This document shows positions 1 through 8,504 of a stretch of 28,635 nt of DNA, one piece after another. Source of the stretch: Thermoleophilaceae bacterium (GTDB taxonomy: Bacteria; Actinomycetota; Thermoleophilia; Solirubrobacterales; JACPNS01); assembly GCA_016463365.1 (NCBI GenBank), contig JAEMRJ010000013.1, forward strand, positions 1 to 28,635, given 5' to 3'. Under the pieces are notes generated by a model. That model made no database searches and was not told the origin of the DNA. It saw nothing but the letters and a program-made list of their open reading frames with translations. Position 1 is the first letter of the stretch. Every line of letters starts with the position of its first letter. A program made the position numbers and the translations under genes.

Positions 1-1054
1 TGTGGAGCGCCTGGTAGAGGTTGCTCTTGGGCATCGCGATGAAGTCCTTGAAGCGCCCGGGCAGCGGCTTCCAGATGCTGTGGACGATTCCGACGGCGCC
101 GTAACAGTCCTTGACGTCGTCGACGATCACTCGCATCGCCGTGAGATCGAAGATCTCGTTGAACTCACGGCCCTTCTTCGTCATCTTCACGTAGATCGAG
201 TAGAAGTGCTTGGCCCGTCCGGTTATCAGCGAGCTGATCCCGCTGTCGGCGAGCTGCCCGGCGAGGTAGTCGCCGGCCTCTTCGACGTATTCCTCGCGCT
301 CGTCACGCTGTTGCGACACCAGCGCCTTTATCTCGGCGAATTTGCGTGGGTGCAAGGTGGCGAAGGCCAGGTCTTCGAGCTCCCATTTGATCGCGTGAAT
401 ACCGAGGCGGTGCGCAAGCGGAGCAAAGATGTCGAGCGTCTCGCGGGCCTTCTCGATCTGCTTCTGCTTGGGCATCGCGCCGATCGTGCGCATGTTGTGA
501 AGGCGGTCTGCGAGCTTGATCAGGATGACCCTGATGTCGTCGGCCATCGCCACCATCATCTTGCGGTAGTTCTCGGCCTGCGCCTCGTCGCGTGAGGTGA
601 AGGTGATGCCCGTCAACTTGGTGACACCGTCGACCAGGCCGGCGATCTCCTGTCCGAAGTGATCGCGGATCTCGACCAGCGTGGTTGAGGTGTCCTCGAC
701 GGTGTCGTGCAACAGCGCTGCGCACAACGTCGGAGTGTCCAGGCGCATGCCGACGCAGATCTTCGCCACTTCGACCGGGTGGACGACGAAGTCCTCGCCG
801 GTGCGACGAACCTGCTTGTCGTGGCGACCCGCCGCGAATTCGAAGGCCATCTCGACCATCTCGATGTCGATCGGCTCGACGCTTTCGAGCGAGTGCTCTT
901 CGATCACCGCGATCAGCTCATCGAACTTCGCGCGCGTGATCGGACCGACTTCGAAAGGCTTGATCGCAGCGCCGTTTGAAGCGCCGTTACCGGTGCTCTG
1001 CGCGGTGCCCGGGGCTACCGCGACGTCCGTTCTGTGCTGATCTGACGAAGCCAT
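1..1054 (-). CDS. rel: Bifunctional (p)ppGpp synthetase/hydrolase, 3' end cut by window edge
   Basis: Makes and degrades the stringent-response alarmone (p)ppGpp in the cytoplasm. I translated 351 codons from an ATG at 1054; the C-terminal part lies beyond the left edge. The HD hydrolase domain has VHP (about residues 91-93), the ALLHDTVEDT motif (H116, D117) and LADRLHNMRT (181-190), so hydrolase activity should be intact. The synthetase domain begins with RAKHFYSIYVKM (280-291), DLTAMRVIV (303-311) and RFKDFIAMPKSNLYQALH just before the edge. The TGS and ACT domains expected in this family would be off-window. The start is supported by a GAGAGG Shine-Dalgarno about 9 bases upstream. The first 40 bases overlap the 3' end of recJ, which suggests translational coupling in the secDF-recJ-rel operon. 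The first 35 or so residues are low-complexity and probably disordered. Confidence 0.95.
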   Translation of the reverse strand, partial: MASSDQHRTDVAVAPGTAQSTGNGASNGAAIKPFEVGPITRAKFDELIAVIEEHSLESVEPIDIEMVEMAFEFAAGRHDKQVRRTGEDFVVHPVEVAKICVGMRLDTPTLCAALLHDTVEDTSTTLVEIRDHFGQEIAGLVDGVTKLTGITFTSRDEAQAENYRKMMVAMADDIRVILIKLADRLHNMRTIGAMPKQKQIEKARETLDIFAPLAHRLGIHAIKWELEDLAFATLHPRKFAEIKALVSQQRDEREEYVEEAGDYLAGQLADSGISSLITGRAKHFYSIYVKMTKKGREFNEIFDLTAMRVIVDDVKDCYGAVGIVHSIWKPLPGRFKDFIAMPKSNLYQALH

Positions 1055-3492
1055 CGCTGCGATTCCTCTCTGTATTCACTATACGAGCGGAACGTGAAAG
1101 ACAGTTCGAGGTCGGTTTTTGGAGAATCTGCCGCATGGAGTGCTTCGACATCCGCGCCCGATCGCTGAACTCGGACGACCGAGAGCTCTTCCAGGGAGCG
1201 CACCGCCCGTCCGGCGATCCGTGCACTGGGAAGGCGCAGGCGCAGCTCTTCGAGCAGCGACTCACCCGGGTCGCCTGCGTCGCGCACGATGCGGAAGGCC
1301 TTGACCACATGTTCGCGTGAGAGCAGCAAGTCGGACTCTCTGGCAGCGACGGAGCGTGCGATCGCGTCATTCCAGGCGAGTACGGCGCGCGCCGCCCCGG
1401 CGCCGGAAAGCGATGGTGAAGGCGGTGGTTCGGCCATGACCACATGATCGAACGCGCCCGCGGCGAGCGCGGGATCATCAAATGCGAGAACGGCGAGGTC
1501 CTTCAGTGCCGGCTCGATCAACTTGACCCCTGCAACCGCAGCGCGCCACGAGAGTGGGTCGTTCACCGCCAGTGCGAGCGCGGTCGATTCGACGCTGAAC
1601 TCTTGGAGAACGGCCAGCAGGGCCTCGCCCCTGCGGTCCTCTGCTTCTGCTTCGTCCAGCGTTCGGCCTGCGGTGGCCGGCGGATCGCTGACAGCCGACG
1701 AGAACTCCTGCCGCCATGCATGCAGATCCGGCGCGTCGTGCTCGACGATGGCGCAGAGCACGGCTTGCGCCTCTTCGCGCCCGTTGTATTCGTTGCGTTG
1801 AAGCTCGACCACGAGGTCCACTGTCTGGGCAGGCTCGGCTGCGGCGATGACGCGCTCCTGACGAAAAGCAACAACCGAGGCGCGGCTTCCGCCACCCGCG
1901 ATCGAAAGTTTGAAGTGTTGGCCTGATCTGCCGAGCTTGCTGACTGACTGCAGCTGCGCTCCTGCGATCAGCAGGCGGGGCTCGGGATTCTCGGCGCCGA
2001 AGGGTCCGAGCGCCTCAATCGCTGAGGCCGCTTCCAGATTGATGTCCGCCGGCGCCGCAACGGCATCGACCCGTAGCTCCGCCCGCAGGTCATCGAGCGT
2101 CAACTGTTCGGCCGCGTGGCGCACGAACGCCGCACGGAAACGATCGAGATTGGCGGTGTCAAGTTCCAGCCCTGCGGCGGCGCGGTGACCGCCAAATCGC
2201 ACGAGCATGTCGGCGCAGGATGCCAGCCCGGCGTGCAGGTCGTATGCACCCCCGCTGCGCCCGGAGCCGGCAGCCACGCCGCCGTCAATCGCGAGCGCGA
2301 CGGTCGGGCGGTGATAGCGCTCGGCGATTCTTCCGGCGACGATCCCGAGGACTCCGGGGTGCCACTGCTGCCCGGCGACCACAATCGCGAACTGATCGCG
2401 CTGCTCGCGGGCCTGCGTCTCCGCGTCGAAGAGAATCTCTTGTTCGACCTCGCGGCGGCGCCTGTTCGCCGACGCGAGTTGCTCTGCGAGCTCTGCAGCC
2501 CGCGCCTCACTTGAGGTGAGCATCAGCTCGACTGCGGGTTCCGCAGAATGCATCCTGCCGACGGCGTTGATGCGCGGCCCCAGCGCAAAGCCGAAACTCT
2601 GCGCGCCGATCTTCAGCTGGTCCACGCCGGAGACACGCATCAACTCGCGCAGGCCGGGGCGCTGCGTATGGCGCATCTGCTCGAGACCGACCTTCACGAG
2701 TGCGCGGTTCTCGCCGCGAAGTGGAACGACGTCGCAGACGGTCGCCAACGCGACAAGAGCGAGATCCTCGTCGAGCGTGGCGGGGTCAGCGCCGACGCGC
2801 TCCGTGACCAGGGCCGCAAGCTTGTGCGTGGTCGCGGCCGCGCACAGGAAAGGCGTCGGGTAGTCGCCCGACGCCGGGTGAACGATCGGGGCGTCGGGAA
2901 GCACGTCGCCGATCGTATGGTGGTCGCAGATCACCATGTCGACGCCGAGTTCGCGCGCATACGCGACCTCGGCGACTGAGCCGATGCCGCAGTCGACGGC
3001 AATGATCAACCCGACACCGTCGTCTGCCAGTCGCGAAATCGACCTGCGCGAAAGTCCGTAACCGTCTTCGAAACGACTCGGCACATGCCAGGTGACGTCC
3101 GCGCCCAGCGCTGCGAGAGCACGCACGAGGATCGCGGTCGAACACACGCCGTCCACGTCGTAGTCACCGTGGACCGCAATGCGCGTGTCCCTACCCAGGT
3201 GCTCAGCGATGAAGTCAGCGGCAGCCGGACCACCCGGGATCAGTTCCGGCGTGTGGAGCGCTGCGCCGGCGATCCATTCCCGCGCCGCCGCGGGGGCTCC
3301 GAGGCCGCGTCGCGCGAGAGTCTGCGCCGCGAGCGGGTGAAGCCCGAGCTCCTTGACCAGACCGCTCACTTCCGGGCCGGCGCAGCGATCGAGCCTGATG
3401 ATCGGATCGCCGGGCGAAATGTCCTCGGGCAGCGCGTGTGTGCGCGAGGCCTCGATGTCTGATGTCCCTGCTGGGGCGATCTCCGAAGTCAC
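1015..3492 (-). CDS. recJ: Single-stranded-DNA-specific exonuclease RecJ
   Basis: RecJ is a 5'-to-3' ssDNA exonuclease of the DHH family, used in RecF-pathway recombination, mismatch repair and base excision repair. The 825-residue product has HGDYDVDG (108-115), VDCG (167-170) and the DHH triad (190-192), the Mn-binding signatures of the DHH domain. Further on come GPRINAVGRM and the DHHA1-type FGGHRAAAGLEL. It is longer than E. coli RecJ (577 residues) because of a C-terminal extension, as in Bacillus-type RecJ. The start is GTG. There is no good ribosome-binding site, but TAGGCT lies six bases upstream of the GTG, so a leaderless internal transcript is possible. The gene lies 31 bases after the small membrane-protein gene and overlaps rel by 40 bases. 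Position between secDF and rel matches the Bacillus order, except that apt is absent. Confidence 0.96.
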   Translation of the reverse strand: MTSEIAPAGTSDIEASRTHALPEDISPGDPIIRLDRCAGPEVSGLVKELGLHPLAAQTLARRGLGAPAAAREWIAGAALHTPELIPGGPAAADFIAEHLGRDTRIAVHGDYDVDGVCSTAILVRALAALGADVTWHVPSRFEDGYGLSRRSISRLADDGVGLIIAVDCGIGSVAEVAYARELGVDMVICDHHTIGDVLPDAPIVHPASGDYPTPFLCAAATTHKLAALVTERVGADPATLDEDLALVALATVCDVVPLRGENRALVKVGLEQMRHTQRPGLRELMRVSGVDQLKIGAQSFGFALGPRINAVGRMHSAEPAVELMLTSSEARAAELAEQLASANRRRREVEQEILFDAETQAREQRDQFAIVVAGQQWHPGVLGIVAGRIAERYHRPTVALAIDGGVAAGSGRSGGAYDLHAGLASCADMLVRFGGHRAAAGLELDTANLDRFRAAFVRHAAEQLTLDDLRAELRVDAVAAPADINLEAASAIEALGPFGAENPEPRLLIAGAQLQSVSKLGRSGQHFKLSIAGGGSRASVVAFRQERVIAAAEPAQTVDLVVELQRNEYNGREEAQAVLCAIVEHDAPDLHAWRQEFSSAVSDPPATAGRTLDEAEAEDRRGEALLAVLQEFSVESTALALAVNDPLSWRAAVAGVKLIEPALKDLAVLAFDDPALAAGAFDHVVMAEPPPSPSLSGAGAARAVLAWNDAIARSVAARESDLLLSREHVVKAFRIVRDAGDPGESLLEELRLRLPSARIAGRAVRSLEELSVVRVQRSGADVEALHAADSPKTDLELSFTFRSYSEYREESQRWLRQISTERTSR

Positions 3493-3498
3493 GAAGAC

Positions 3499-3504
3499 AG
3501 CCTA
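3499..3504 (-). promoter_or_regulatory. Possible internal -10 element for recJ
   Basis: On the minus strand TAGGCT is followed by 6 bases and the recJ GTG. It matches the layout seen at other starts in the window and would allow recJ-rel transcription independent of secDF. Confidence 0.3.
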
Positions 3505-3523
3505 CGTGCGGCAGTTGACAGAG

Positions 3524-3778
3524 CTAAGCGACGGACTCTTCTGCGTCTTCGCGGCGCATGCCGACGAAGTAACAGATACCAAGGCCGATCAGCGTGCCCG
3601 GGATCGCGATGAACGCCTGAACCAGGTCGGTGTCGTCCTGGCCGGGCACGGAAAACCCGTTGACCACGAAGCCGAAGACAACGGCGCCGACAATTGCCGC
3701 GACGAACGCGCCGATGATGCCGCCCCAGAACTTGTCCGGGAGGTAGACGGTGAAGTGCCAGATGGCCAGCGCCATCAT
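3524..3778 (-). CDS. Small integral membrane protein, GlsB/YeaQ-like
   Basis: The protein is 84 residues from the ATG at 3778. It has two clear membrane segments, FWGGIIGAFVAAIVGAVVFG (about 18-37) and IAIPGTLIGLGICYFVGM (about 57-74), both rich in Gly and Ala. This resembles the GlsB/YeaQ/YmgE family of two- to three-TM proteins of unknown function; I do not claim a function. It sits between secDF (33 bases away) and recJ (31 bases) in the same direction, so it is probably co-transcribed. The start is uncertain. The ATG has no nearby Shine-Dalgarno, while a perfect AGGAGG at 3813-3808 overlaps the secDF stop and is 8 bases from an in-frame ATT at 3799. Starting there adds seven residues (I-S-A-L-A-W-V) and would complete a third N-terminal membrane segment. 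Confidence 0.75.
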   Translation of the reverse strand: MMALAIWHFTVYLPDKFWGGIIGAFVAAIVGAVVFGFVVNGFSVPGQDDTDLVQAFIAIPGTLIGLGICYFVGMRREDAEESVA

Positions 3779-3811
3779 TACCCATGCGAGTGCGGAAATT
3801 GCTCAGTCCTC

Positions 3812-6640
3812 CTAGCGCCCGTGCTTACGCTTGGCGCGCGCTGCGCGACGTTCGGCTTTGGTCTGCGGACGCTTGACGGCGCCAGCGGTGGCGCCGCTGG
3901 AAGCACCGGCGGGCACTGCTCCTTCAAGCTCTTCGTCGACGGGCTCTTCGTCGACCTGTGAATCGGGGGTCTCCTCGATCTGCTCGAGCACCTTTCCGGT
4001 GCTGGCGTGCACCGCGACCCCACCGATGGTTTCGGTGGCGAATGCCGGGATGACGCCGTCGTTCTCTTCGAGAATGCGCGCCCTGCGCTGGCGGAAGATC
4101 GGCTCGCGCTCCTTGGAGAGCATCAGGACCGGCGCTGCGATGAAGATCGATGAGTACGTGCCGGAGATCGTTCCGACCAGCAGTGCGAAGGCAAAGGCCT
4201 GTAGCGTCGAGCCGCCGAACAGGAGCAGCGCCAGCACCGGAAGCACAGTGCAGAGTGACGTGGCCAGCGAGCGGGTGAGCACCTCGCTCATTGAGCGGTT
4301 GACGATCTGGCTGAAAGCGGCTCGCGGCATGCGCGGCAGGTTTTCACGCACACGGTCGAACACGATGATCGTGTCGTACAGCGAGAATCCGAGGATGGTG
4401 AGCAGGGCCGCAACGGTTGCGCTTGAGACCTCCTGGCCCAGCAATGCATAGACGCCTAGCGTGATCAAGAGGTCGTGCGCAAGCGCAATCAGCAGCGGAA
4501 CGGCGAACTTCACCCCGAAGCGGAGCGCAACGTAGCCGCCGATCACGATCAGTGAGAAAATGATGGCCGTGATTGCGCTCTTGGCGATCACAGCGCCGAA
4601 CGTCGGTCCGACCGCGCTGACTGCGAACTGCGTGTCGGCCTCGCTGGTGGCGCGGATCTTGAACTTCGCGTCAAAGGCGCGTCGGATTGCGCTGACATCC
4701 TGCTCTTCGCTGATCTTGTCGCTGGAGATCTGGAAGGCGTTCGGGCCGAGCGTCTTGTCATTGGTGATGCGCTGGATCTTGGCGTCGTCAGCGCCGACAG
4801 CAGCGACCACTGCCCGCACCTGCTCCTCGCTGGCCGGCTTCTGGAGTCCGACGACGATCTTGGTACCGCCGGTGAAGTCGATCCCGAGGTTCAGGCCCAT
4901 CCCGGCGATCGCGAATGCGCCGGCCGCAAGGATCATGCCGGAGATCGAAAAGAACGTCTTCGACTTGCCCATGAAGTCGAACTGCCAGCGCTGACGGTGC
5001 TCGTCTGCGTCCTGGACGCCAAGTGCAGACGGTCGCTCGAGACCGCGCCAGTTGGACAGCAGCCCGAGGATCGCCGAGGTCACGAGGACTGCGGTGAACA
5101 GTGAGACGATCGTTCCCAGACCGAGCGATGCGGCGAAACCACGTACGCCGGAAGTCGCAAGGACGAACAGGATGAATGCCGTGATCAGGGTGACGACGTT
5201 GGCGTCGAGAATCGTGGCGAAACCCTTTGAGTATCCGGTTGAGATAGCCGACTTCATCGACTTTCCGGCACGGATCTCTTCCTTGATGCGCTCGAAGATG
5301 ACGATGTTGGCGTCGGCCGCCACAGCGAGCGTCAGGACGAGACCCGCGATCCCCGGGAGGGTAAAGGTGAAGCCGACGAGCTTCGTGAGCGCGAAGAAGA
5401 AGACTGCGTAAAAAATCAGCGCGACTCCGGCGATGATGCCGAGGATGCGGTAGAAGATCAGGAGGAAGAGAAAGACGAACGCAAATCCGGCGAGGGCGGC
5501 GATCAGGGCCTGATCCAGCGCAGCCTTACCGAGCGATGCCGAGACTGTGGTCTCTGACTGAAGTTCCAGCTGAACGGGGAGCGCGCCGAGGTCGATCTGG
5601 CGCGCGATGTCGGTCGCCTCTTTCTGGGTCACGCCGGTGATCTGGGCCGCACCGCCGGCGATTCCCTGGCTGAGCGAGGCGTCGTTCGGGTTGATGCTCG
5701 CGAGCGAGACGATCTCGCCGTCGAGCACAACAGCAAAACGGTGACCCTGCTTCTGCCCGATCGTCGGCTCTGCGCTGCCCTCGCTGTGAAGTTCGGCGGT
5801 GATCTTCTGGAAGATGTCACCGCCCTCTCCGGTGAATGAGAGGTCCACGGCCGGGCCGCCGCCGCCGTTGCCGTCGGTTCCCACGGTCGCGCTCTTGACT
5901 TCATCGCCGCTCATGGCGACGTTGTCTCGCAGCACGAACCACTGCGTACCGCTGCCCGTGCCCAACGTGTCGTTGGAGACAACGATGTAACCCTTGGGCA
6001 CGACAAGGATCTCGGAGTCCTCGGGCTGCTTGCCCTCGAGCGGAGCCTTGTCCTTGGTGAGCTGGTTGTCAGCCTTGAGCAGCTCTTCCTTTGAGAGCTC
6101 TGGGCCGGCAATCAGCTTGTTGCCCTTTTTGGTGCTGAAGAGGTAGTACTTGTCGCGCCCGGTTTCGCCCGGCTTCTGCTTGGAGGCGAGTTTCACCGCG
6201 TCGTACTGCTTGGTCGCACCGCGGTTGTTCGAAGATTCGGCGTCTGAAGTCGACTTGCTCTGCCCCGGCTTGCCGACGATGTTCTCTTCCCATTTGTAGA
6301 AGAACATCTGCGCCGTCGAACCCACGAGCGTCTTCGCGGCCTGCGGGTCGTCCACGTCGGGAAGCGAGACTGTGATCAGGTCGTTGCCGGTGGCCTGAAC
6401 CTCGGCCTCGGTGACACCCAGCGCGTTGACGCGATCGTTGATGACTTCGATCGCGTTCTGCAGTTCGCGCTCGGTGGGATCGCGGTCGGCGTTGGTCGGC
6501 GAAGCCTTGTAGACGAGCTCGATACCACCGGCAAGGTCGAGGCCGAGCCGCGTGGGCTTGAGCACGATTGCCGCAATCGAACCTGCCAGAAGCAGGCCGA
6601 CGAGACCAAGGATGATCAGATTTCGCTTACGTGAGGCCAT
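3812..6640 (-). CDS. secDF: Fused protein-export membrane protein SecDF
   Basis: SecD and SecF help SecYEG export proteins by using the proton motive force to pull substrates across the membrane. Here they are fused in one 942-residue protein, as in Bacillus. The SecD half (about 1-530) has an N-terminal TM, the LGLDLAGGIELVY motif (32-44), a large extracytoplasmic domain and a five-TM block containing AADANIVIFERIKEE (441-455). The SecF half (about 550-850) starts with its own TM followed by GIDFTGGT (586-593). An acidic stretch and a Lys/Arg-rich cytoplasmic tail end the protein. The gene lies 36 bases after the PAS/zinc-ribbon gene and 33 bases before the small membrane-protein gene. No yajC is present beside it. 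I see no strong Shine-Dalgarno before the ATG. Two large secreted proteins encoded in this window would be natural clients. Confidence 0.97.
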   Translation of the reverse strand: MASRKRNLIILGLVGLLLAGSIAAIVLKPTRLGLDLAGGIELVYKASPTNADRDPTERELQNAIEVINDRVNALGVTEAEVQATGNDLITVSLPDVDDPQAAKTLVGSTAQMFFYKWEENIVGKPGQSKSTSDAESSNNRGATKQYDAVKLASKQKPGETGRDKYYLFSTKKGNKLIAGPELSKEELLKADNQLTKDKAPLEGKQPEDSEILVVPKGYIVVSNDTLGTGSGTQWFVLRDNVAMSGDEVKSATVGTDGNGGGGPAVDLSFTGEGGDIFQKITAELHSEGSAEPTIGQKQGHRFAVVLDGEIVSLASINPNDASLSQGIAGGAAQITGVTQKEATDIARQIDLGALPVQLELQSETTVSASLGKAALDQALIAALAGFAFVFLFLLIFYRILGIIAGVALIFYAVFFFALTKLVGFTFTLPGIAGLVLTLAVAADANIVIFERIKEEIRAGKSMKSAISTGYSKGFATILDANVVTLITAFILFVLATSGVRGFAASLGLGTIVSLFTAVLVTSAILGLLSNWRGLERPSALGVQDADEHRQRWQFDFMGKSKTFFSISGMILAAGAFAIAGMGLNLGIDFTGGTKIVVGLQKPASEEQVRAVVAAVGADDAKIQRITNDKTLGPNAFQISSDKISEEQDVSAIRRAFDAKFKIRATSEADTQFAVSAVGPTFGAVIAKSAITAIIFSLIVIGGYVALRFGVKFAVPLLIALAHDLLITLGVYALLGQEVSSATVAALLTILGFSLYDTIIVFDRVRENLPRMPRAAFSQIVNRSMSEVLTRSLATSLCTVLPVLALLLFGGSTLQAFAFALLVGTISGTYSSIFIAAPVLMLSKEREPIFRQRRARILEENDGVIPAFATETIGGVAVHASTGKVLEQIEETPDSQVDEEPVDEELEGAVPAGASSGATAGAVKRPQTKAERRAARAKRKHGR

Positions 6641-6676
6641 AGAAAGGTTGCGTGCGCCGAAGTCTTTTGCGTGCGC

Positions 6677-7123
6677 TCAGTTCTCAGGAGTGAGAACGAG
6701 GAGCATTCCCCCGTCTTCGTCGTACGCGGGGAATATATCGGCAACGGCGCGTGCTTCCAAATCGCCCTCCGCGCGGACGGTCACCTCGTGCCCTGTCGAA
6801 CGCACGCCCCACTCAAGTGTCGTGTCGATCGGATCGTCTGCCTGTTTGAATTCCAGACCGAGCACATCGCGCACCGGTCGACCGAAGACATCGACATCAG
6901 TGAGGCCGGTCAGCTCGTATGAACCACGACCACATCCGATGATCCGCGCCTCCTGGTCGCAGACGAAGAATGCTGCGCCAGATGCCGGGTAATAGTCGTC
7001 GAGCAGTTCGAAGACGAATCCGTAGCCGCATTTCTCGCAGCCGCGGGGACGCGCTGTGAATCCGGCGTTACGGTCTCCGTGGTTTGATCGTTTTCCGCAC
7101 TGCGGACAGATAAAGATTGGCAT
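6677..7123 (-). CDS. Zinc-ribbon plus PAS-domain protein
   Basis: The 148-residue product begins with two CxxC pairs about 23 residues apart (CPQCG near the start, then CEKCG), a typical zinc ribbon. A PAS-like domain follows (YYPASGAAFFVCDQEARIIG, then GYELTGL-type and GRPVRDVLGLEF segments). No output domain such as a kinase or HTH is present, so it is a stand-alone sensor or adaptor whose ligand and partner cannot be read from sequence. I chose the ATG at 7123 because it is immediately before the zinc ribbon; a TTG at 7153 would add ten hydrophobic residues. A TAATCT hexamer 16 bases before the ATG may be its -10. It leads the secDF-recJ-rel gene string (36 bases before secDF) and is divergent from, and possibly overlapping, the photolyase gene. 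Confidence 0.8.
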   Translation of the reverse strand: MPIFICPQCGKRSNHGDRNAGFTARPRGCEKCGYGFVFELLDDYYPASGAAFFVCDQEARIIGCGRGSYELTGLTDVDVFGRPVRDVLGLEFKQADDPIDTTLEWGVRSTGHEVTVRAEGDLEARAVADIFPAYDEDGGMLLVLTPEN

Positions 7124-8504
7124 CAGAAGTCTGAAAACCAGATTAGACAACAAGACGCCGTCACCTGCCCGTGACCGTCAGCTGAATCAACACACAACAG
7201 TTGACGGTCCGGTTGTGCACTGGATGAGTCGTGACCAGCGCGTGCGGGACAATCACGGTCTGCTCGTCGCAGCGGAGCTCGGCAGGCAGGTGCATGTCGT
7301 CTTCTGTCTGCTTGATCGCTGCGGCGCCGCGGCGCGTCGCCATTTTGATTTCATGCTCGACGGACTTGAAGAGGTCGAGCGCGACCTGGCGGCCGTGGGC
7401 ATTCCGTTCACCGTGCTGCTCGGCGATGCCGCCGCTCAGCTGCCGCGCCATGTCGCAGAGCTCGGCGCAGGCGCCGTGACCTGCGACTTCTCCCCGCTCG
7501 GACCCTCGAGACGGCGGCGCGAATCGATCGCAGCGTCGCTCGACGTACCGCTGATCGAAGTTGATTCGCACAACATCGTTCCTGCGTGGGTCGCTGCTGA
7601 CAAGCACGTCTATGCGGCGCAGCATCTACGTGGTCGACATGCGAAGTTGCTCCCGGACTTTCTCGTGGAGATCCCCGAGCTCCGCGTTCAGGTGCGCGAA
7701 AAGTTGACGCCCACGACCGACTGGGAGGCCGCGCGGGCATTCGTTCGCGCCGGGGATTTTGGCCCGGCCCTGACGATCGAGGCGGGCGAAGCTGCCGCGC
7801 GGAAGACGCTGGACGAGTTCCTGGCGACGCGGCTCACTGGCTACGCGGAGCGACGCGGCCGCCCCGATGTCGATCAGCAGTCAGGGCTCTCGCCCTATTT
7901 CCATTTCGGGCAGCTCTCGTGTCAGCGCGCCGTACTCGAGGTCCAGGGTTCGGGTGCGCCACCGGAGGACATCGCCGAGTTCGTCGGGGAGGCCGTCACC
8001 TGGCGAGAGCTGTCGGACAACTTCTGTCTTCACGTCGACGGCTACGCCACTGCTGACGGTTTCCCGAACTGGGCACGCGCGACGCTGAGCGTGCACTCCG
8101 GTGACGCCCGTGAGGTGATCTACAGCCTCGATGCGTTCGAACAGGCCGACACCCACGACGTGCTCTGGAATGCCGCCCAGCTGGAGATGGTGCGTACCGG
8201 TCGGATGCACAACTACATGCGCATGTACTGGGCGAAGAAGATTCTCGAATGGTCCGAGTCGCCTGCAGAGGCGACGAGGATCGCGGTGCTCCTGAACGAC
8301 CGCTACGAGCTCGACGGGCGTGACCCGAACGGCTACGCCGGCGTCGCATGGTCGATCGGCGGCGTTCACGACAGGCCATGGAAGGAGCGCGCCGTCTACG
8401 GCAAGATCCGTTACATGAACGAGAACGGAGCTCGGCGCAAATTCGACGTGGACGCCTACATCAGGCGCGTCGCGCCGGAGCTACTCGATGCTGAGCTGTT
8501 CTGA
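7056..8504 (+). CDS. Class II deoxyribodipyrimidine photolyase
   Basis: This is a light-driven FAD enzyme that splits cyclobutane pyrimidine dimers. The class II assignment is firm. [16 protein letters not shown] near the N-terminus, [110 protein letters not shown] and [10 protein letters not shown] match the archaeal (Methanosarcina-type) class II enzymes. The start is unclear because no ATG precedes the first beta strand. The GTG at 7056, preceded by GGGGA, is listed; an ATT at 7116 would be a better length match but is non-canonical; a GTG at 7215 would cut into the first strand. With the 7056 start the gene overlaps the divergent PAS gene by 68 bases. Its 3' end overlaps ruvB by 24 bases, tail to tail. 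Confidence 0.93.
   Translation: MNPALRSPWFDRFPHCGQIKIGIRSLKTRLDNKTPSPARDRQLNQHTTVDGPVVHWMSRDQRVRDNHGLLVAAELGRQVHVVFCLLDRCGAAARRHFDFMLDGLEEVERDLAAVGIPFTVLLGDAAAQLPRHVAELGAGAVTCDFSPLGPSRRRRESIAASLDVPLIEVDSHNIVPAWVAADKHVYAAQHLRGRHAKLLPDFLVEIPELRVQVREKLTPTTDWEAARAFVRAGDFGPALTIEAGEAAARKTLDEFLATRLTGYAERRGRPDVDQQSGLSPYFHFGQLSCQRAVLEVQGSGAPPEDIAEFVGEAVTWRELSDNFCLHVDGYATADGFPNWARATLSVHSGDAREVIYSLDAFEQADTHDVLWNAAQLEMVRTGRMHNYMRMYWAKKILEWSESPAEATRIAVLLNDRYELDGRDPNGYAGVAWSIGGVHDRPWKERAVYGKIRYMNENGARRKFDVDAYIRRVAPELLDAELF

Noticed and set aside
2..595. Plus-strand open frame of 197 residues at the left edge
   Set aside because: It is antisense to rel, whose frame encodes conserved HD and synthetase motifs.
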